Origin: Cristatella mucedo
Lineage: Eukaryota; Bryozoa; Phylactolaemata; Cristatellidae
Direction: 5' to 3'
DNA length: 64,000 nt
NCBI GenBank assembly: GCA_009760855.2
Contig: WPIO01000039.1
Span: 3,370,501-3,434,500 of the forward strand
Each line of letters begins with the position of its first letter. Positions within the stretch are counted from its first letter, which is position 1. Positions 25,141 through 36,799 of the stretch are shown one piece after another. The position numbers and the translations under genes are program-made. The notes under the pieces were generated by a model that saw nothing but the letters and a program-made list of their open reading frames with translations, did not search any database and was not told the DNA's origin.

Positions 25141-26200
25141 GATAATAATAATAATCATAATTCACTTGATAAAGCGCCCTCAGAGAACTTAATCTCTCTC
25201 TAGGCGCTTTACATTTGCTGTAAAGTGAAAGGCAATTGAATGGTAAGTAAAATCCTGCTTGAAAAACAAACAAAATGAATAGCATGCTTAGGGGTGACAT
25301 GCACAGGGTCAGCATGCGAATGTGGTTAGTGGCAGCATGCACATTGTCAGCACGCATAAGCACATCAAGGACGAATCACAGGGACCCACTAAATGCTGTC
25401 CTAAATAGGTGTGTTTTTAGGTTCCTTTTAAATGTGGTCAGGTCAGGGGATGTTCTGACGCAGGTCGGGAGGGAGTTCCAGGCTTTGGGAGCATACGAAC
25501 TAAATGCACGGTCTCCAAAGGATTTAAGGTTTGTATGAGGTATTTCTAGACTGTTGGATTCCGAAAAGCGGGTGGTACGATGCTTGGCCTGATGGGGTAG
25601 TATATCTGACAGATAGGCTGGAGCCATAGAATGAAGGGACCTAAAAGTGAGCGACAAGACCTTGAAGTCAATCCGTTGCTTGACTGGTAGCCAGTGCAGG
25701 TCGGCGAGAAGTGGAGTAATGTGGCAACTGCGACGCTCACGGCAGACAAGTCTAGCTGCTGAGTTTTGCACCAGCTGCAATCGCCTGATCGCACATGCTG
25801 GTAGGCCAGTAAGCAGTGAGTTGCAGAAGTCGAGACGGGATGTCACGAATGCATGGACCAACTTGGACGTGGTATCTTTATCTAAACAAGCCCGAATTTT
25901 AGCAATGTTATGAAGCTGAAAATAGGCGGATTTGACCGTGGAGCTGATATGGTCGTCTAACGAGAGGTCGCTTTGGAATATGACACCTAGATTTCGAGCT
26001 GATTCAACTGGAGATATGCTGGCAGAGCCAATTTTGAGAGTCAGCCTTTCCAATCTCTGAATCACACTGGGTTTTCCCATAACTAGTAAGTTAGTTTTAT
26101 CATCGTTAACTTTTAGAAAATTTGCTGCCATCCATGTGCGGATGTCATCAATGCATGCAGCTAGTGAGTTTAGAGAATTTGAGGTGCTCGAAGGGTGCTG
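25141..26200 (-). mobile_element. CR1/L2-like LINE, well-preserved 3' third
   Basis: A 251-codon open frame (25376-26131) covers the end of the RT ([20 protein letters not shown]) and the whole C-terminal domain (LQLVQNSAARLV...LHWLPV). It is followed by an intact 3' UTR, hairpin and (ATT)n tail. It is one of the least decayed copies here. The 5' end is lost near 26200, next to a short tandem GGATCGAAGGGTGCTGGGAG duplication. Confidence 0.93.
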
Positions 26201-26292
26201 GGAGGGATCGAAGGGTGCTGGGAGGGATCGAAGAGATCAGCAAAAGCTATTCCCTTACCTAGTGTGCCATTACAGCTCACCAAACCTAATCG

Positions 26293-26440
26293 ATTCAGCA
26301 GCTTTATTTGTGTAGTGGCAGAAGAGCCTTATCGGCTTTAACCACCGCTTGCAGTTGGCAATGAAGGATCGCCCAACAGCAGGGTTGAATTCACCACCGC
26401 GGTCGTGAAGAGCTAGCACCTTACATCGTGAGCTGCTGCA
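26293..26440 (-). mobile_element. tRNA-derived SINE copy
   Basis: Shares the GCAGAAGAGCCTTATCGGC, ACCACCGCTTGCAG and GGATCGCCCA blocks with the other SINE copies. The tRNA-like end has diverged. Confidence 0.65.
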
Positions 26441-26999
26441 AGCATGTAAATGAGTCTTTTGGAAGTCACCTGTTGCATCAGCCAGAATATAAAGGCAGCT
26501 GCTCGTGCTTCTTCTAATTAGGTATTTTAGCTATTTTAGTATTTTTAGTATTTTATTTTAGGTAGCTATTTTCGCTGCGTGCTGGACATCCAGAGCTATG
26601 TCGTTAGAGTTGGCATATTGCGAGCTTCAGGTCTCAGCACATTGCATGCATTGTGCCGCTACCTGAGCTATGAGGGTGGCACGGTCATAACATAATGCTC
26701 CGCTACGTGGGCGCTGGCCATGCGAGATGAAATTACGTCAGCAGAAACAACAGCCCCACTAGTCGTGTTGGGCAAATTGTAGCTCGCGAAAATTGCAAAC
26801 CCCATACTGCGTCCCAACCAAACTGGGCTCTGCGGGTTCAATCAGGTATTCTAAGGAAGTGGCTATACTGTCCGCTTTTAAACAAACAATCCTCCGAAAG
26901 GTCTCCAATCTTCTGTTTGTTGGACCTTTCTTTACACTCTCCGATTGGCACACGTATCCATCTTCCTACAAGACCTGCCAACAGACCAACTGCTTGATG

Positions 27000-27135
27000 T
27001 CATTGATCATCCTATCACTAACCATTCGATCGTGCTTCTTATGCCGCAAATGTAACGTGCCTAGAAAGAGGTTGAATTTTCCGAGGGCGCTATAGAAAAT
27101 TCATTATTATAATTATTATAGTTATTACTATTAAC
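27000..27135 (+). mobile_element. CR1/L2-like LINE 3' end fragment
   Basis: CACTAACCATTCGATCGTGC, then GTGCCTAGAAAGAGGTTGAA, GGGCGCTATAGAAA and a (ATT)n-like tail: a diverged LINE 3' end. Confidence 0.7.
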
Positions 27136-28850
27136 AGAGGAGTCAGTGTTTAGGTTGAACTTGACTCACACGACTTCGGTCGTCGCTCTGCAATGGCCGT
27201 ACCTTTGAGCACTTCCGCTCGTGCTTTGCTCCGTATGCCCGAATATTCCATTCCGGTAATCCGATCTAAGCGTATTATCTTCACAAGGACTCATGTGGTA
27301 TACTTCTACGTTGTTAATGAAAGTCTCAGAGATTAATCTACGAATGTCGACATTTCATGAAATGCAACTGAAGTAGTTACTCGAAGATGCCACCGATTAG
27401 TCATCACAGCGCCCTCCTAGCGTTTTCGCCTCTGTGCGTCTCGGACGCGAAGAAGAATCGTGCTGCACCCTGTCCAACGGCCACCCGGGAATGGACTGCT
27501 TGTCTCCGTAGCTAGTGACGTTGACCGCTCAAGGGAACTTAAAGCAGGCAGAATTTCAGTATCGGATCAAAGCTGTATGCGAGAAATGTTCAGGATAGCT
27601 GCAAGCCACTTAAAACATAAGGGGATGCATTTTTTCTTCAACGGGCCCTTGCGAGATGTCAGGTGCGAAGTATAGCGAGCGAAGCGGATGCTCAATGAGA
27701 CGGACTCTGGTTTAAGAATGAAGCGGATGAGTCGGTCAGGCTGGTAACAATGAGCTTGACATGCACAAAGCCTTGCTGGAAGACGAAGCCCTCTTATGCC
27801 CCATTCAATATCACTGTGCATGTGCAATTGCGCTTTGCACATCGGGGCCCCGGAATGCAGGCCCGCAGCGGCTGCTGCTTCGGTTTGCTAGATGCGCTCA
27901 GAATCGCCCGCATTTGCACCATTTACTCGCAATTCCTCGTTCAGAGCGCACTAAGTAGCTAATGCTGGCAAATGAAGAGGGGCAGGGCGGACGGTATCTT
28001 TCTCTCACTCGCGTACGATTAGGTCAAAGACAGAGATGGCTCCGTAGACCTGACCTGTTCCGTAGATAGGACGCGGTACTCCAGTGGGCAGCAATCCTAT
28101 AATTGCCAGCAACGTCTTAGGAGACTAGTGACATTACGCGAAAACAGGCTGTTATTAGAATTAATTGAATTAATCAACTAAATTGAAGTGTTTAGCGACA
28201 TTCTTGAGGTTGAACCTTAGCGTATCGAGTTACCTACTTTTGAAACTTGCTTTGGGACTTTAAAAAGTGATAACATACTGCTTTTCTGCCTAATCATTTC
28301 GCAGTCCGGCCTTTCGGCCACGAATTAGATTTAAATTTGCACTTGCCCATTTTATAAATGCTTGCCCGTGTTTGGGAATAATAACAGAAATTATTTCAGT
28401 ACGCTTTTAGGCTATATTTTATGGTTTATATTTTTACGAATTATCAAAAAAAGAAGCGGTATATTTCGAGGCTAGGTCGGAGCTTTTGAATTGTTCCGCT
28501 AGTCATTATGGACCTTTTACAAGCTATAAGGTTGGAAAGATAAGGAGACATTTGTGCAGCAACCCAACAGAATTACTTTCTGTTTTATTAATTTCAAGAG
28601 AATTAATTTTAATCTTGGCCGTTTACATATGCTGGAAAGGTGGCATGCCAATTTACCATTCTTGAAGCTGAAAAGGAAGGTAGGTAAAAACTTCGCCTTA
28701 GGGCGGAGTTTGACATATTGTACCCAAATTTTTTTCGGATTTTATCACGCTAAGTCGATTGTTTATTGTTAAATTAGCCGTCTAGGTGCAGTCAATTAAT
28801 GAAAATGCTCGTTTTTATCCTAGTTAGAGTGGATCGATAACTCCACAACG
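27136..28850. other. intergenic, no gene recognised
   Basis: Short frames only. No recognisable domain, RNA or repeat family. Confidence 0.4.
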
Positions 28851-28854
28851 AAAC

Positions 28855-29250
28855 GGAGGCTTAATCAGCCAGATTATGACTGATATTCATTGTTTCGTGG
28901 TTCTTGAATAATAACGGCCAAGAACAGATTCTGCGATAATCTTTTGCCAAGGTCGCATATGAGCCACACCTTAAGATAAGCAGCGAGTTTTTCTCTCCGG
29001 AGTTCGCCTAGGCGTTTGATCTGATTTAAGCTCTAGGCCATCTAGCCGCTGGTGTACGCCACGGCTGCTTTCGAATGCCTGTAACCCTTGGTCGCTGTCA
29101 AATATACACGTCTTACGTTATCAATGTGGACATTTATGTAAAGGTATGAGTGCCTTTCATCGCTGCCATGTTTCTGCTACTGTCGGCGTACTTGCGTGAA
29201 TTGGTGCAGCACCTACAAGTCGGTAGCCGCGATAAAACTTACGGCGTCGC
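28855..29250 (+). repeat. unclassified dispersed repeat, copy 1
   Basis: Matches 32072-32456 in direct orientation over about 390 bp: AGATTATGACTGATA, TCTCCGGAGTTCGCCTA, TGATTTAAGCTCTA and GCAGCACCTACAAGT all have counterparts in order. No coding potential or terminal structure was recognised. The class is unknown. Confidence 0.7.
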
Positions 29251-30884
29251 CAATATTCATCCGGCGGCGGCTGAAACTAGCGCCGTTAGGCGAGCTGTGT
29301 TTGCTGCGGCATAGTTATTCCCGGACGTTGAAGCCACACAGCGCGTTTGTAACACTTGGTGTCAGAAGTATGAACTAATTGCCGAGGAGCCTTAGCAGGT
29401 ATCTTGCGCTAGTCTCATTACTTTTAACTTTACTTGTGAGCGTTGAGCCTGAACTGATCTAGTTCTTTATTGGCGTGTTTTAGATAAGAACTAAATGGGA
29501 ACTTGAGTCATTAAATGACGAAGTGGCTGAGTGCTATGCCAAATTTAAGGATTCCAAAAATCCTCTGTTGAATTTTGGCAACATTTGATGCCGTGCTTAG
29601 CCAATATTAAGCAAATTGGAGAAGGCTATGGTTCTGACCTTACGCAACTTATGAAAATATGCCCAGGCTGTGGATATTGCTAGGCGGCACTGGTGGCTGA
29701 GCTGCGTATAGTACCATTTAAACTTGAATGTGGAGAGCATAGATACTCTGAAAGAAGAGGTACGCCAACGCCTGAAGCAAAAGTTAGAAAGATCCACCGT
29801 AAATTTCACGGATAACTAGCAGTCTGTTGAGCCAAATGCCGAGATTGCTACAAAGCTGGACATTAAGCGTGCTGACGACGGCATCAGGCTTGAACTTATT
29901 ACTGACAATCCAGGAGATGTCAAGGGCGATAAGGTGACCGATGAACACTGGTGCAGGCCATAGTTGAAGCTCCGTGTGTTGAAAATCGGCACGCCCGATG
30001 TACTGCTAGAGAAGCAAGATACTTTGATCTTACACGAGGGCATGGGAATAGCTGCTGCTGATAACGGACAGGTGTGTGGTACGTTAGCTTCGAAGGAAAG
30101 ATTGCGGTGCGAAGCCTTAGCTTTTGCTGAGACGGTTATAGCCACAGTAGAGCCTGCAACTGTCGTGACTCGCTTGGAGACTGCTACAACGGGAACTGTT
30201 AAAGTGCTGGACCGGTGCTCTAAAACTAGATAAGCTGTTTTTCCTAACTGTGAGCGTATTACTGACGATGTCTGCACTACAAGTAATGTGACTGAAGCCA
30301 ATGTTACGTTACTGTGTCTCCGGCTGCAGCAGCGCGGGTGGAGTCTCACGGAGACACGAGGACACGAGCGGGCGAACGTGAGCGTCGAACGAGACTCTCT
30401 CTTTATTCCTCCAGTGGGTACATATATAAGCTAGGGGCTGACTCACCACAGATAAGGGAGTGCAACCGTGGTGAGCCACAACCACCACAGAGCGGGGCAC
30501 CGCACACCAGTGGCCGACAAGGAGCAGGCACACACAACACCAACACACAGCTACACGCCAGACAAAGATTTTGTGTGTGTGGCAAAGATCGGTGTGGTGA
30601 AAATGCAACATGTCGAATGCCGCTGCTGCATGATGATAGAGAGGACTACCTTATATGTCGCGAGCCCTACATTTTCATGGCGACAACACTTCTCGGTTTT
30701 GGCGACTTAAGGAAACTTCTTCTTTTGTGTGTTAAAATCCCTACGTACTACTACTGCGATAATTTCATTGAATTTTCAACCCAGTTAAAGCAATGCAATC
30801 TTCGAGTATGTGAATGTCGACCAATGTCGAGTGGCTGCGACCGTGCTACGGTTGCTGAATTGGCGCGTCATTAACTATCACTCC
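29251..30884. other. intergenic; possible old repeat remnants
   Basis: The segment 29816-30349 is open on the minus strand (177 codons, Ser/Val-rich) and partly on the plus strand, but I recognise no family. It shows weak similarity to 18265-18440. A TATATAAG-containing CA/CAC-rich segment lies at 30410-30600. Confidence 0.35.
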
Positions 30885-31365
30885 GACATACTCTCCCATC
30901 AGGCCAAGCATCGTACCACCCGCTTTTCGGAATCCAACAGTCTAGAAATACCTGGTACAAACCTTAAATCCTTTGGAGACCGTGCATTTAGTTCGTATGC
31001 TCCCAAAGCCTGGAACTCACTCCCGAAACTTCGTCAGAACATCCCCTGACCTGACCACATTTAAAAGGAACTTAGAAAACACTCCTATTTAGGACAGCAT
31101 TTAGTGGGTCCCTGTGATTCGTCCTTCACGTGCTTATGCGTGCTGACACTGTGCATGCTGCAACTAACCACATTTGCATGCTGACCCTGTGCATGTCACC
31201 CCTAACCATGTTATTCATTTTGTTTGTTTTTCAAGCATGATTTTTTCTTACCATTCAATTGCATTCCCCTTTGCAGCAAATGTAAAGTGCCTAGAAAGAG
31301 ATTAAGTTCTCTGAGGGCGCTTTATCAAGGACATTATTATTATTATTATTATTATTATTAAAGCG
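30885..31365 (+). mobile_element. CR1/L2-like LINE 3' fragment
   Basis: Begins inside the C-terminal domain (SDILSHQAKHRTTRFSESN) and runs through the 3' UTR, hairpin and (ATT)n tail (31333-31361). A frameshift lies near 31025. Confidence 0.9.
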
Positions 31366-32071
31366 AATGCATCGGACTGCCGGTTCCGATTTGCAGTCGT
31401 TCACTGCGTTTCGAAGGTCTGCGAGTGGGTGCATGCTTCTAAGAGATCTTGGACACCGGATGTTATCCATCATACCCCACACCTGAAATGAAGACAGACA
31501 CGACTTGATTGCTGAGGCAATGCAAGTAACGATCATGATATGTCGAAGTCGCAGCTGCTCGTGCAACGATGCAGGAAGGTCTGCTTCTCCCTGCGTCGAG
31601 AGTACTTATCTCATTTCAGCTTAAGATCGTTTCGGATATCTAATCGGATAGCACTTCATCTAAAGGCGCTCGTCTGACTCCAGCCAAGTGAAGTGCAGAC
31701 GACCTGAAGATATGAAAAACGAAGGGCTTGCTTGGGATGCTTGGAAGTACAGCTCGTTGGCGGAGCGGCTGCTAGTGAAGAGGATGAAGATACAATACAG
31801 CTATATCTGTAGATTAATGCTCTCCCAACAGCATGCATGCAGAAGCAGGCAGAACACCGTAGCTGGCTTACGACGAAGTGTATTTTCGCTGGCGCCGGCG
31901 ACGCTCCCCCAACGCAGCGGTTCTCCCCTCTGCCCGCATTTAAGCTTGCCTTCACTCCTGTCTGAGCAGGTGGCGAAGCAGAACATTGATACTCACCGTA
32001 GCTGGTCGTTGGGTCTTTTATTACTGCGGCCGGGGACGGCCTTTATTAAAGGAGGAGAAAGTGAAACAGCG
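31366..32071. other. intergenic, no gene recognised
   Basis: Short frames on both strands without family match. Confidence 0.4.
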
Positions 32072-32456
32072 GTGAGTTAAGTCAGCCACATTATGACTGA
32101 TACTCAAAAATTAAGTTTCCAGAATTTTAATGGCTGGGAGCCAATTGTACGATAACGTATTGCCCAAGACCGCACAAAAGCCGACGCCGTGAGATACGCA
32201 GCGAATTGTCTCCGGAGTTGGCCTGAGCAATTGAGCTGATTTAAGCTCTAAGCCACAGAGCGGTTGATGTACCTCGTGGGGGCTGTTGAAGGCCTGTAAA
32301 CATCCGTCGCTGTCACATAGACTCATCTAAGTTAACGTAACTGACTTTTTATGTTAAGGTGTGGGCACTATTTGTCGCTGCCTCGTTCCAGCTATTGTCA
32401 GCATACCTGCATGCATTAGAGCAGCACCTACAAGTAGCTAGCCATGCTACAAGGCT
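32072..32456 (+). repeat. unclassified dispersed repeat, copy 2
   Basis: Direct counterpart of 28855-29250 (ACATTATGACTGATA, TCTCCGGAGTTGGCCTG, TGATTTAAGCTCTA, GCAGCACCTACAAGT). Its right end lies just before the LINE tail at 32552. Confidence 0.7.
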
Positions 32457-32551
32457 CAAGCGTCCCCAGTGTTTCGAGTGCAATGTTCGCTTTAAAAAAA
32501 ATGACAGTCAACCTACCCAAACACTCGTAATAAACCGTACTCAGCAACGTT

Positions 32552-34830
32552 ATAATAATATTAATAATAATAATAATACACTTCATAAAGCGCCCTCAGA
32601 GAACTCAACCTCTATCTAGGCACTTTCCATTTTCAGCAAAGGGAAACGCGATTGAATCGTGAGTAATATCATGCTTGATAAACAACATTAATAACATGGT
32701 TAGGGGTGACATGCACAGGGTCGGCATGCAAATGTGGTTAGTGGCAGCATGCACAGTGTTAGCATGCATAAGCACGTGAAGCGCGAATCACAGGGACCCA
32801 CTAAATGCTGTCCTAAATAGGTGTGTTTTTAAGTTCTTTTTAAATGTGGTAAAGTCAGGGGATGTTCTGACGCAAGTCGGGAGTGAGTTCCAGGCTTTGG
32901 GAGCATACGAACTAAATGCACGGTCTCCACAAGATTTGAGGTTTGTACGAGGTATTTCTAGACTGTTGGATTCCGAAAAGCGGGTGGTACGATGCTTGGC
33001 CTGATTGGGGATTATGTCGGAGAGATAGGCTGGAGCCATAGAATGAAGGGACCTAAAAGTGAGCGACAAAACCTTGAAGTCAATCCGTTGCTTGACTGGT
33101 AGCCAGTGCAGGTCGGCGAGAAGTGGAGTAATGTGGCAACTGCGTCGTTCACGACAGACAAGCCTAGCTGCAGAGTTCTGCACAAGCTGTAATCGCCTGA
33201 TTGCACATGCCGGTAGGCCAGTAAGCAGCGAGTTACAGAAATCAAGTCGGGATATAACAAATGCATAGACCAACTTAGACGTGGTATCCTTTTTTAAACA
33301 AGCCCGAATTTTAGCAATGTTATGTAGCTGAAGGTAGGCAGATTTGACTGGGGAGCTGATTTGGTCTTCTAACGAGAGGTCACTTTGGAACATGACACCT
33401 AGATTTCGATCTCATTCAACAGGAGATATGCTGCCAGAGCCAATTTTGAGCTTCAGCCTTTCCAATTTCTGAATCACCCTGGGTTTGCCCATAACAAGTA
33501 AGTTAGTTTCGTCATCGTTTAGTTTTAGAAAATTTGCTGCCATCCGTGTGCGGATGTCATCAATGCATGCAGCAAGTGCGTTGAGAAAATTTGAGGTACT
33601 CGAAGGCTGGGAGGGATCAAAGCAAAGGTACAACTGAATGTCATCCGCATAGAAGTGAAAGCCTAGATTGTGCTTGGCAATCACATCAGCAAGAGAGAGA
33701 GTACAAACCGTGAAAAGAACCGGACCTAGCACGGAGCCCTGAGGTACCCCATATTTCAGAGGTACCTCGGATGATCTTTGTTCATTCACGTCAATACTCT
33801 GGAGTCTGCCACTGAGATATGATCTGAACCATTGTAGAGCAATGCCGGTGATGCCCAGGCGAGATGAAAGGCGCTCTAGAAGAATTTTGTGATCGATAGT
33901 ATCAAAAGCTGCCGAAAGATCGAACAAAACAAGCAGATACACTCTACCTATGTCTGCATTCCTAAGCAGGTCGTTGTACACCCTAAGCAATGCTGACTCT
34001 GTGGAGTAATTAGCTCTAAAGCCAGACTGGAACTTACTGGCAAGGTTTGAGGTTTCTATATATGAGTTCAGCTGGTCTTCCACGACCCTTTCCAGTGTCT
34101 TAGATAGGAATGGTAGAAGGGTGACTGGGCGGAAGTTAGTCAAGTTCTTTTGGTCCAGTGTCGCTTTCTTGAGAAGTGGCCTGACAACAGCTTTTTTGAA
34201 AGGCGCTGGGACATGACCTGAGGCTAATGACATTAATGATGTTAGTTATGCATGGCAGCAGCAGATCAATGCAGTGTAGGAGCAGGACGGTGGGAATAGG
34301 GTCCAGAGGACTTGTTGTGTTCTTTGATTGGGATATGAACTTTAGGACGAGATCACTAGTAATCTGCTGAAATGCAGACATTGAGGAGCAGCGAGGAATT
34401 GGGGAACAGTTTTCTAGGGGGATGTTGTCATCGTAGGGATGGACTCCCTGATCTTGTCTATCTTCTGCACAAAGAAGCGAGAGAAGCGATCGGCTAGATC
34501 ATCACGAGGATCGTCAGGTAAGGAGCTAATCTGGGAGCGGTTGAGGAGATGGTTGATCGTCGACATAAGCATTTTTGGATTGTCTATCTGTGATTCTACA
34601 ATATTTTTATAGAAGCTAGAGTTGGCCTTGGCTAGAATCGATTGGTACGACCTACAGCAGTCTTCATATGCCTGTCGATGGACAGTAAGTCCTGATCTTT
34701 TGTATGTTTTTTCAAGCTTTCGCTTTGTAGACCTGGCTAGTTTAACGTTGTATTTTAACTGACATGCTTTAGTTAATACTAGCGGAAAGTCTGCCTACTG
34801 CGACCCAGGAACCTTGAGATTTGATTAACT
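32552..34830 (-). mobile_element. CR1/L2-like LINE, long copy (RT plus C-term)
   Basis: Minus-strand order: linker (about 34830-34400), RT fingers and palm (33412-34381, with [14 protein letters not shown] and the catalytic YADD box), thumb and C-terminal domain (32788-33393), 3' UTR, hairpin and (ATT)n tail at 32552-32580. The RT palm keeps both aspartates. Breaks: frameshift near 34140-34230 and an in-frame stop near 33400. No apurinic-type endonuclease domain remains, so it is 5'-truncated. Confidence 0.93.
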
Positions 34831-35394
34831 AGAGCGAAGAAAGCACCGGCTGTTCCGAGTAATAGCTCATTGCAGAACCCCGAATAAAACAGTGCATGAC
34901 GTGCTTAAGCGGCCTATCTATTTTACGCCGAGCCAGGCTCTTCGCGAGTGGAATTGGCCGGGACAAAGTGCTCAGCCGCCTCTAAACACCTCATACGTAA
35001 ATGTCATCCTACCCGTATCCCGATCGAGAAAACAAAAACGACTTTCCAGAACACACGTACTAAACGATACTCGGCAACGTTGTATTTTTAACTGGAGTTC
35101 GGACGTTAATTCTAAAGGAAAGTCTTGCCACCAGGGACTCAGGCTGCGCTCCGATTGGCTAGGTCTAGACTGGCGCCTTGCTGCAGGAACTCGGGGCGTT
35201 GATTCGCCAGCGTTCGGGGTTGCGTCCAGCAACCGGGATGGTGCGCTCCGATTCGCTGGCTAGCGTCTGGGTGGATAGAAGCTGGAGAAGCTATCATTCA
35301 CTAGTATTCGTCGTCGGCGGCGGTGGAGAATTAGCACCACCGTTACGAGCGCGTTGTTTGCGACCTATTTCTGACTGGACGTGGAATGTAATGT
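34831..35394. other. intergenic, no gene recognised
   Basis: A GC-rich stretch with overlapping short frames. Nothing recognised. Confidence 0.4.
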
Positions 35395-35538
35395 AATGCA
35401 TCTCCGTCTGTAACTCCACAAAGCCATAAAGACTATGTGGGTGTTACGCAGGAGAGATTTTTATAGCGCACTCACAGCCTAAGCGGCTTTCGGTACGCAT
35501 TCGGTAGCCAACAGACTTCGCCTCACGCAACAAAGAGA

Positions 35539-35543
35539 AAGTG
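35539..35543. repeat. candidate target-site duplication (left), AAGTG
   Basis: AAGTG directly precedes the left TIR and recurs directly after the right TIR at 60391-60395. Polintons usually make 6-bp duplications; here only five bases match and the sixth differs. Confidence 0.6.
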
Positions 35544-35861
35544 AGTAGTATGTGATTTTTCCATTTCGCACCCTGACCCTCACTCGAGCACACTCCAAAA
35601 TTCGACCTCGCTATCGCTCAGTCTCCTTTTGTAGTGGCCCTCCTGAGTGTCAGTGTCCGAAAAAGAAAAATCAAATCCTACTCCAACAGATATTGCTTCG
35701 GAGCAATGGAAAACAATAGACTACTAACAATATTACAAAATGTAGTTATTATTATATATTATAGTAAATTTTTTTCAGAGTTTCTAAATTTGATTTAAAG
35801 AAAAATATTTATATATTATAAGATGTCTGAAATAAATTCATTTTCACGGCGTGAGGGAGAG
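35544..35861 (+). repeat. Polinton left terminal inverted repeat
   Basis: AGTAGTATGTGATTTTTCC... is matched in reverse complement by 60073-60390 with only a few differences (for example near 35635, 35691 and 35770). The terminal AG fits the usual Polinton start. The TIR continues into the coding sequence of the first gene (through its codon 13). Confidence 0.95.
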
Positions 35862-36350
35862 ATTGAATCTTCTTTTATAAGTAATTATAATTTATCCTTA
35901 CAAAAACTAGGTGGTGAAATTAAGAAAACTCTAGAAACTATTTCTGAAGAATTTTCTAGTAGAATAATAGTTGGATCTTGTTTAATTTCTTGTTTACTTG
36001 CTAGAGATTTATTGAAAGGTAAATGCAATGTAAAAATAGATAAAGGTTTTAGTGTTCATTTGGATGAGAAACTTGCCACTACTCACTTTTGGTTAAATAT
36101 TAATGGTTTTGTTATTGATATTGCAAGAAATATTTTAATTAAATCTTTTCCTAATCCAGAATTAGTTTATCTTCAAAGCAAAAAAGAATTAATGCAGAAT
36201 TTACCACATGATTTTGTACTTTATGATACTGAAATATTTAATATTGATTTACAGAATTGCACATTCTCTTCACACATGCGCAAGTGTAAAACTCCTATTA
36301 AACATACTTTAAATAGAATTAAAATAGTATGTGAAAGGAAATTAAAATAG
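35823..36350 (+). CDS. papain-fold-like thiol enzyme candidate
   Basis: A 175-codon intact frame. The first 13 residues (MSEINSFSRREGE) lie in the TIR and are identical to the PolB start at the other end. After that it has GSC (Cys53), HFWL (His88) and VIDIA (Asp99), in the order and with the local context (strand-W/F-L-x-I-x-G-x-x-ID) seen in papain/transglutaminase-like folds. That suggests a thiol protease or transglutaminase-like activity, perhaps acting on host or virion proteins. This is inferred from a motif pattern, not a recognised family. It is one of the few undamaged genes and is followed without a gap by another ATG at 36351. Confidence 0.5.
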   Translation: MSEINSFSRREGEIESSFISNYNLSLQKLGGEIKKTLETISEEFSSRIIVGSCLISCLLARDLLKGKCNVKIDKGFSVHLDEKLATTHFWLNINGFVIDIARNILIKSFPNPELVYLQSKKELMQNLPHDFVLYDTEIFNIDLQNCTFSSHMRKCKTPIKHTLNRIKIVCERKLK

Positions 36351-36799
36351 ATGGATCAATTTCCAAGAATTGAAAAACTTTTAATACTTATAGGAAAACG
36401 GCAGATCTAAGAAAAAAATTTGTTCTTCAAAGATATGATGAAACAGTTGCATATAACATTAAAGTTAGATCCTGTCTAACTCAGTTAACAAGAGTAAGAT
36501 ATATAATTAAAATAGTAAATATACTAGTAGCTTTAGGAGTTACAGTTTCTACAACACATATTCACACGCATCCAGATATAACTAATGTAGTCTCTGTTCT
36601 CTCGGCATTAACAGCAATGCTAATGGCGGTTGATGGGGTTTTAGTTGAAATAGATAAAAGAAAAAGATTTACTCTCAATTCTAACACAGAATTTATTTAA
36701 AAAATAACTGATGCTTTATCTGATGAAGTAGTTACAAAAGAAGAGTTTGACGATATTATAGCAGAGCGTTCACAAAGAGAAACTACTCCTCTTGCTTAA
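36351..36799 (+). pseudogene. small membrane protein, broken
   Basis: The ATG abuts the upstream stop codon. After about 19 codons the frame is lost (stop at 36408-36410), but the coding signal continues in another frame from about 36397, with a further in-frame TAA at 36698-36700 and the final stop at 36797-36799. The continuing frame has two hydrophobic helices (about 36505-36560 and 36585-36645) and a charged acidic tail. It looks like a two-pass membrane protein of unknown function. It overlaps the convergent integrase 3' end by 17 bases. Confidence 0.6.

Noticed and set aside
25647-25913. Open frames antisense to LINE C-terminal domains (also 17841-18197, 33059-33268, 48481-48747)
   Set aside because: They recur only because the LINE copies recur; the sense strand carries the recognised reverse transcriptase C-terminus.
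29816-30349. 177-codon minus-strand frame
   Set aside because: Ser/Val-rich with no domain, and the plus strand is also largely open; weak similarity to 18.3 kb suggests an old repeat and not a gene.
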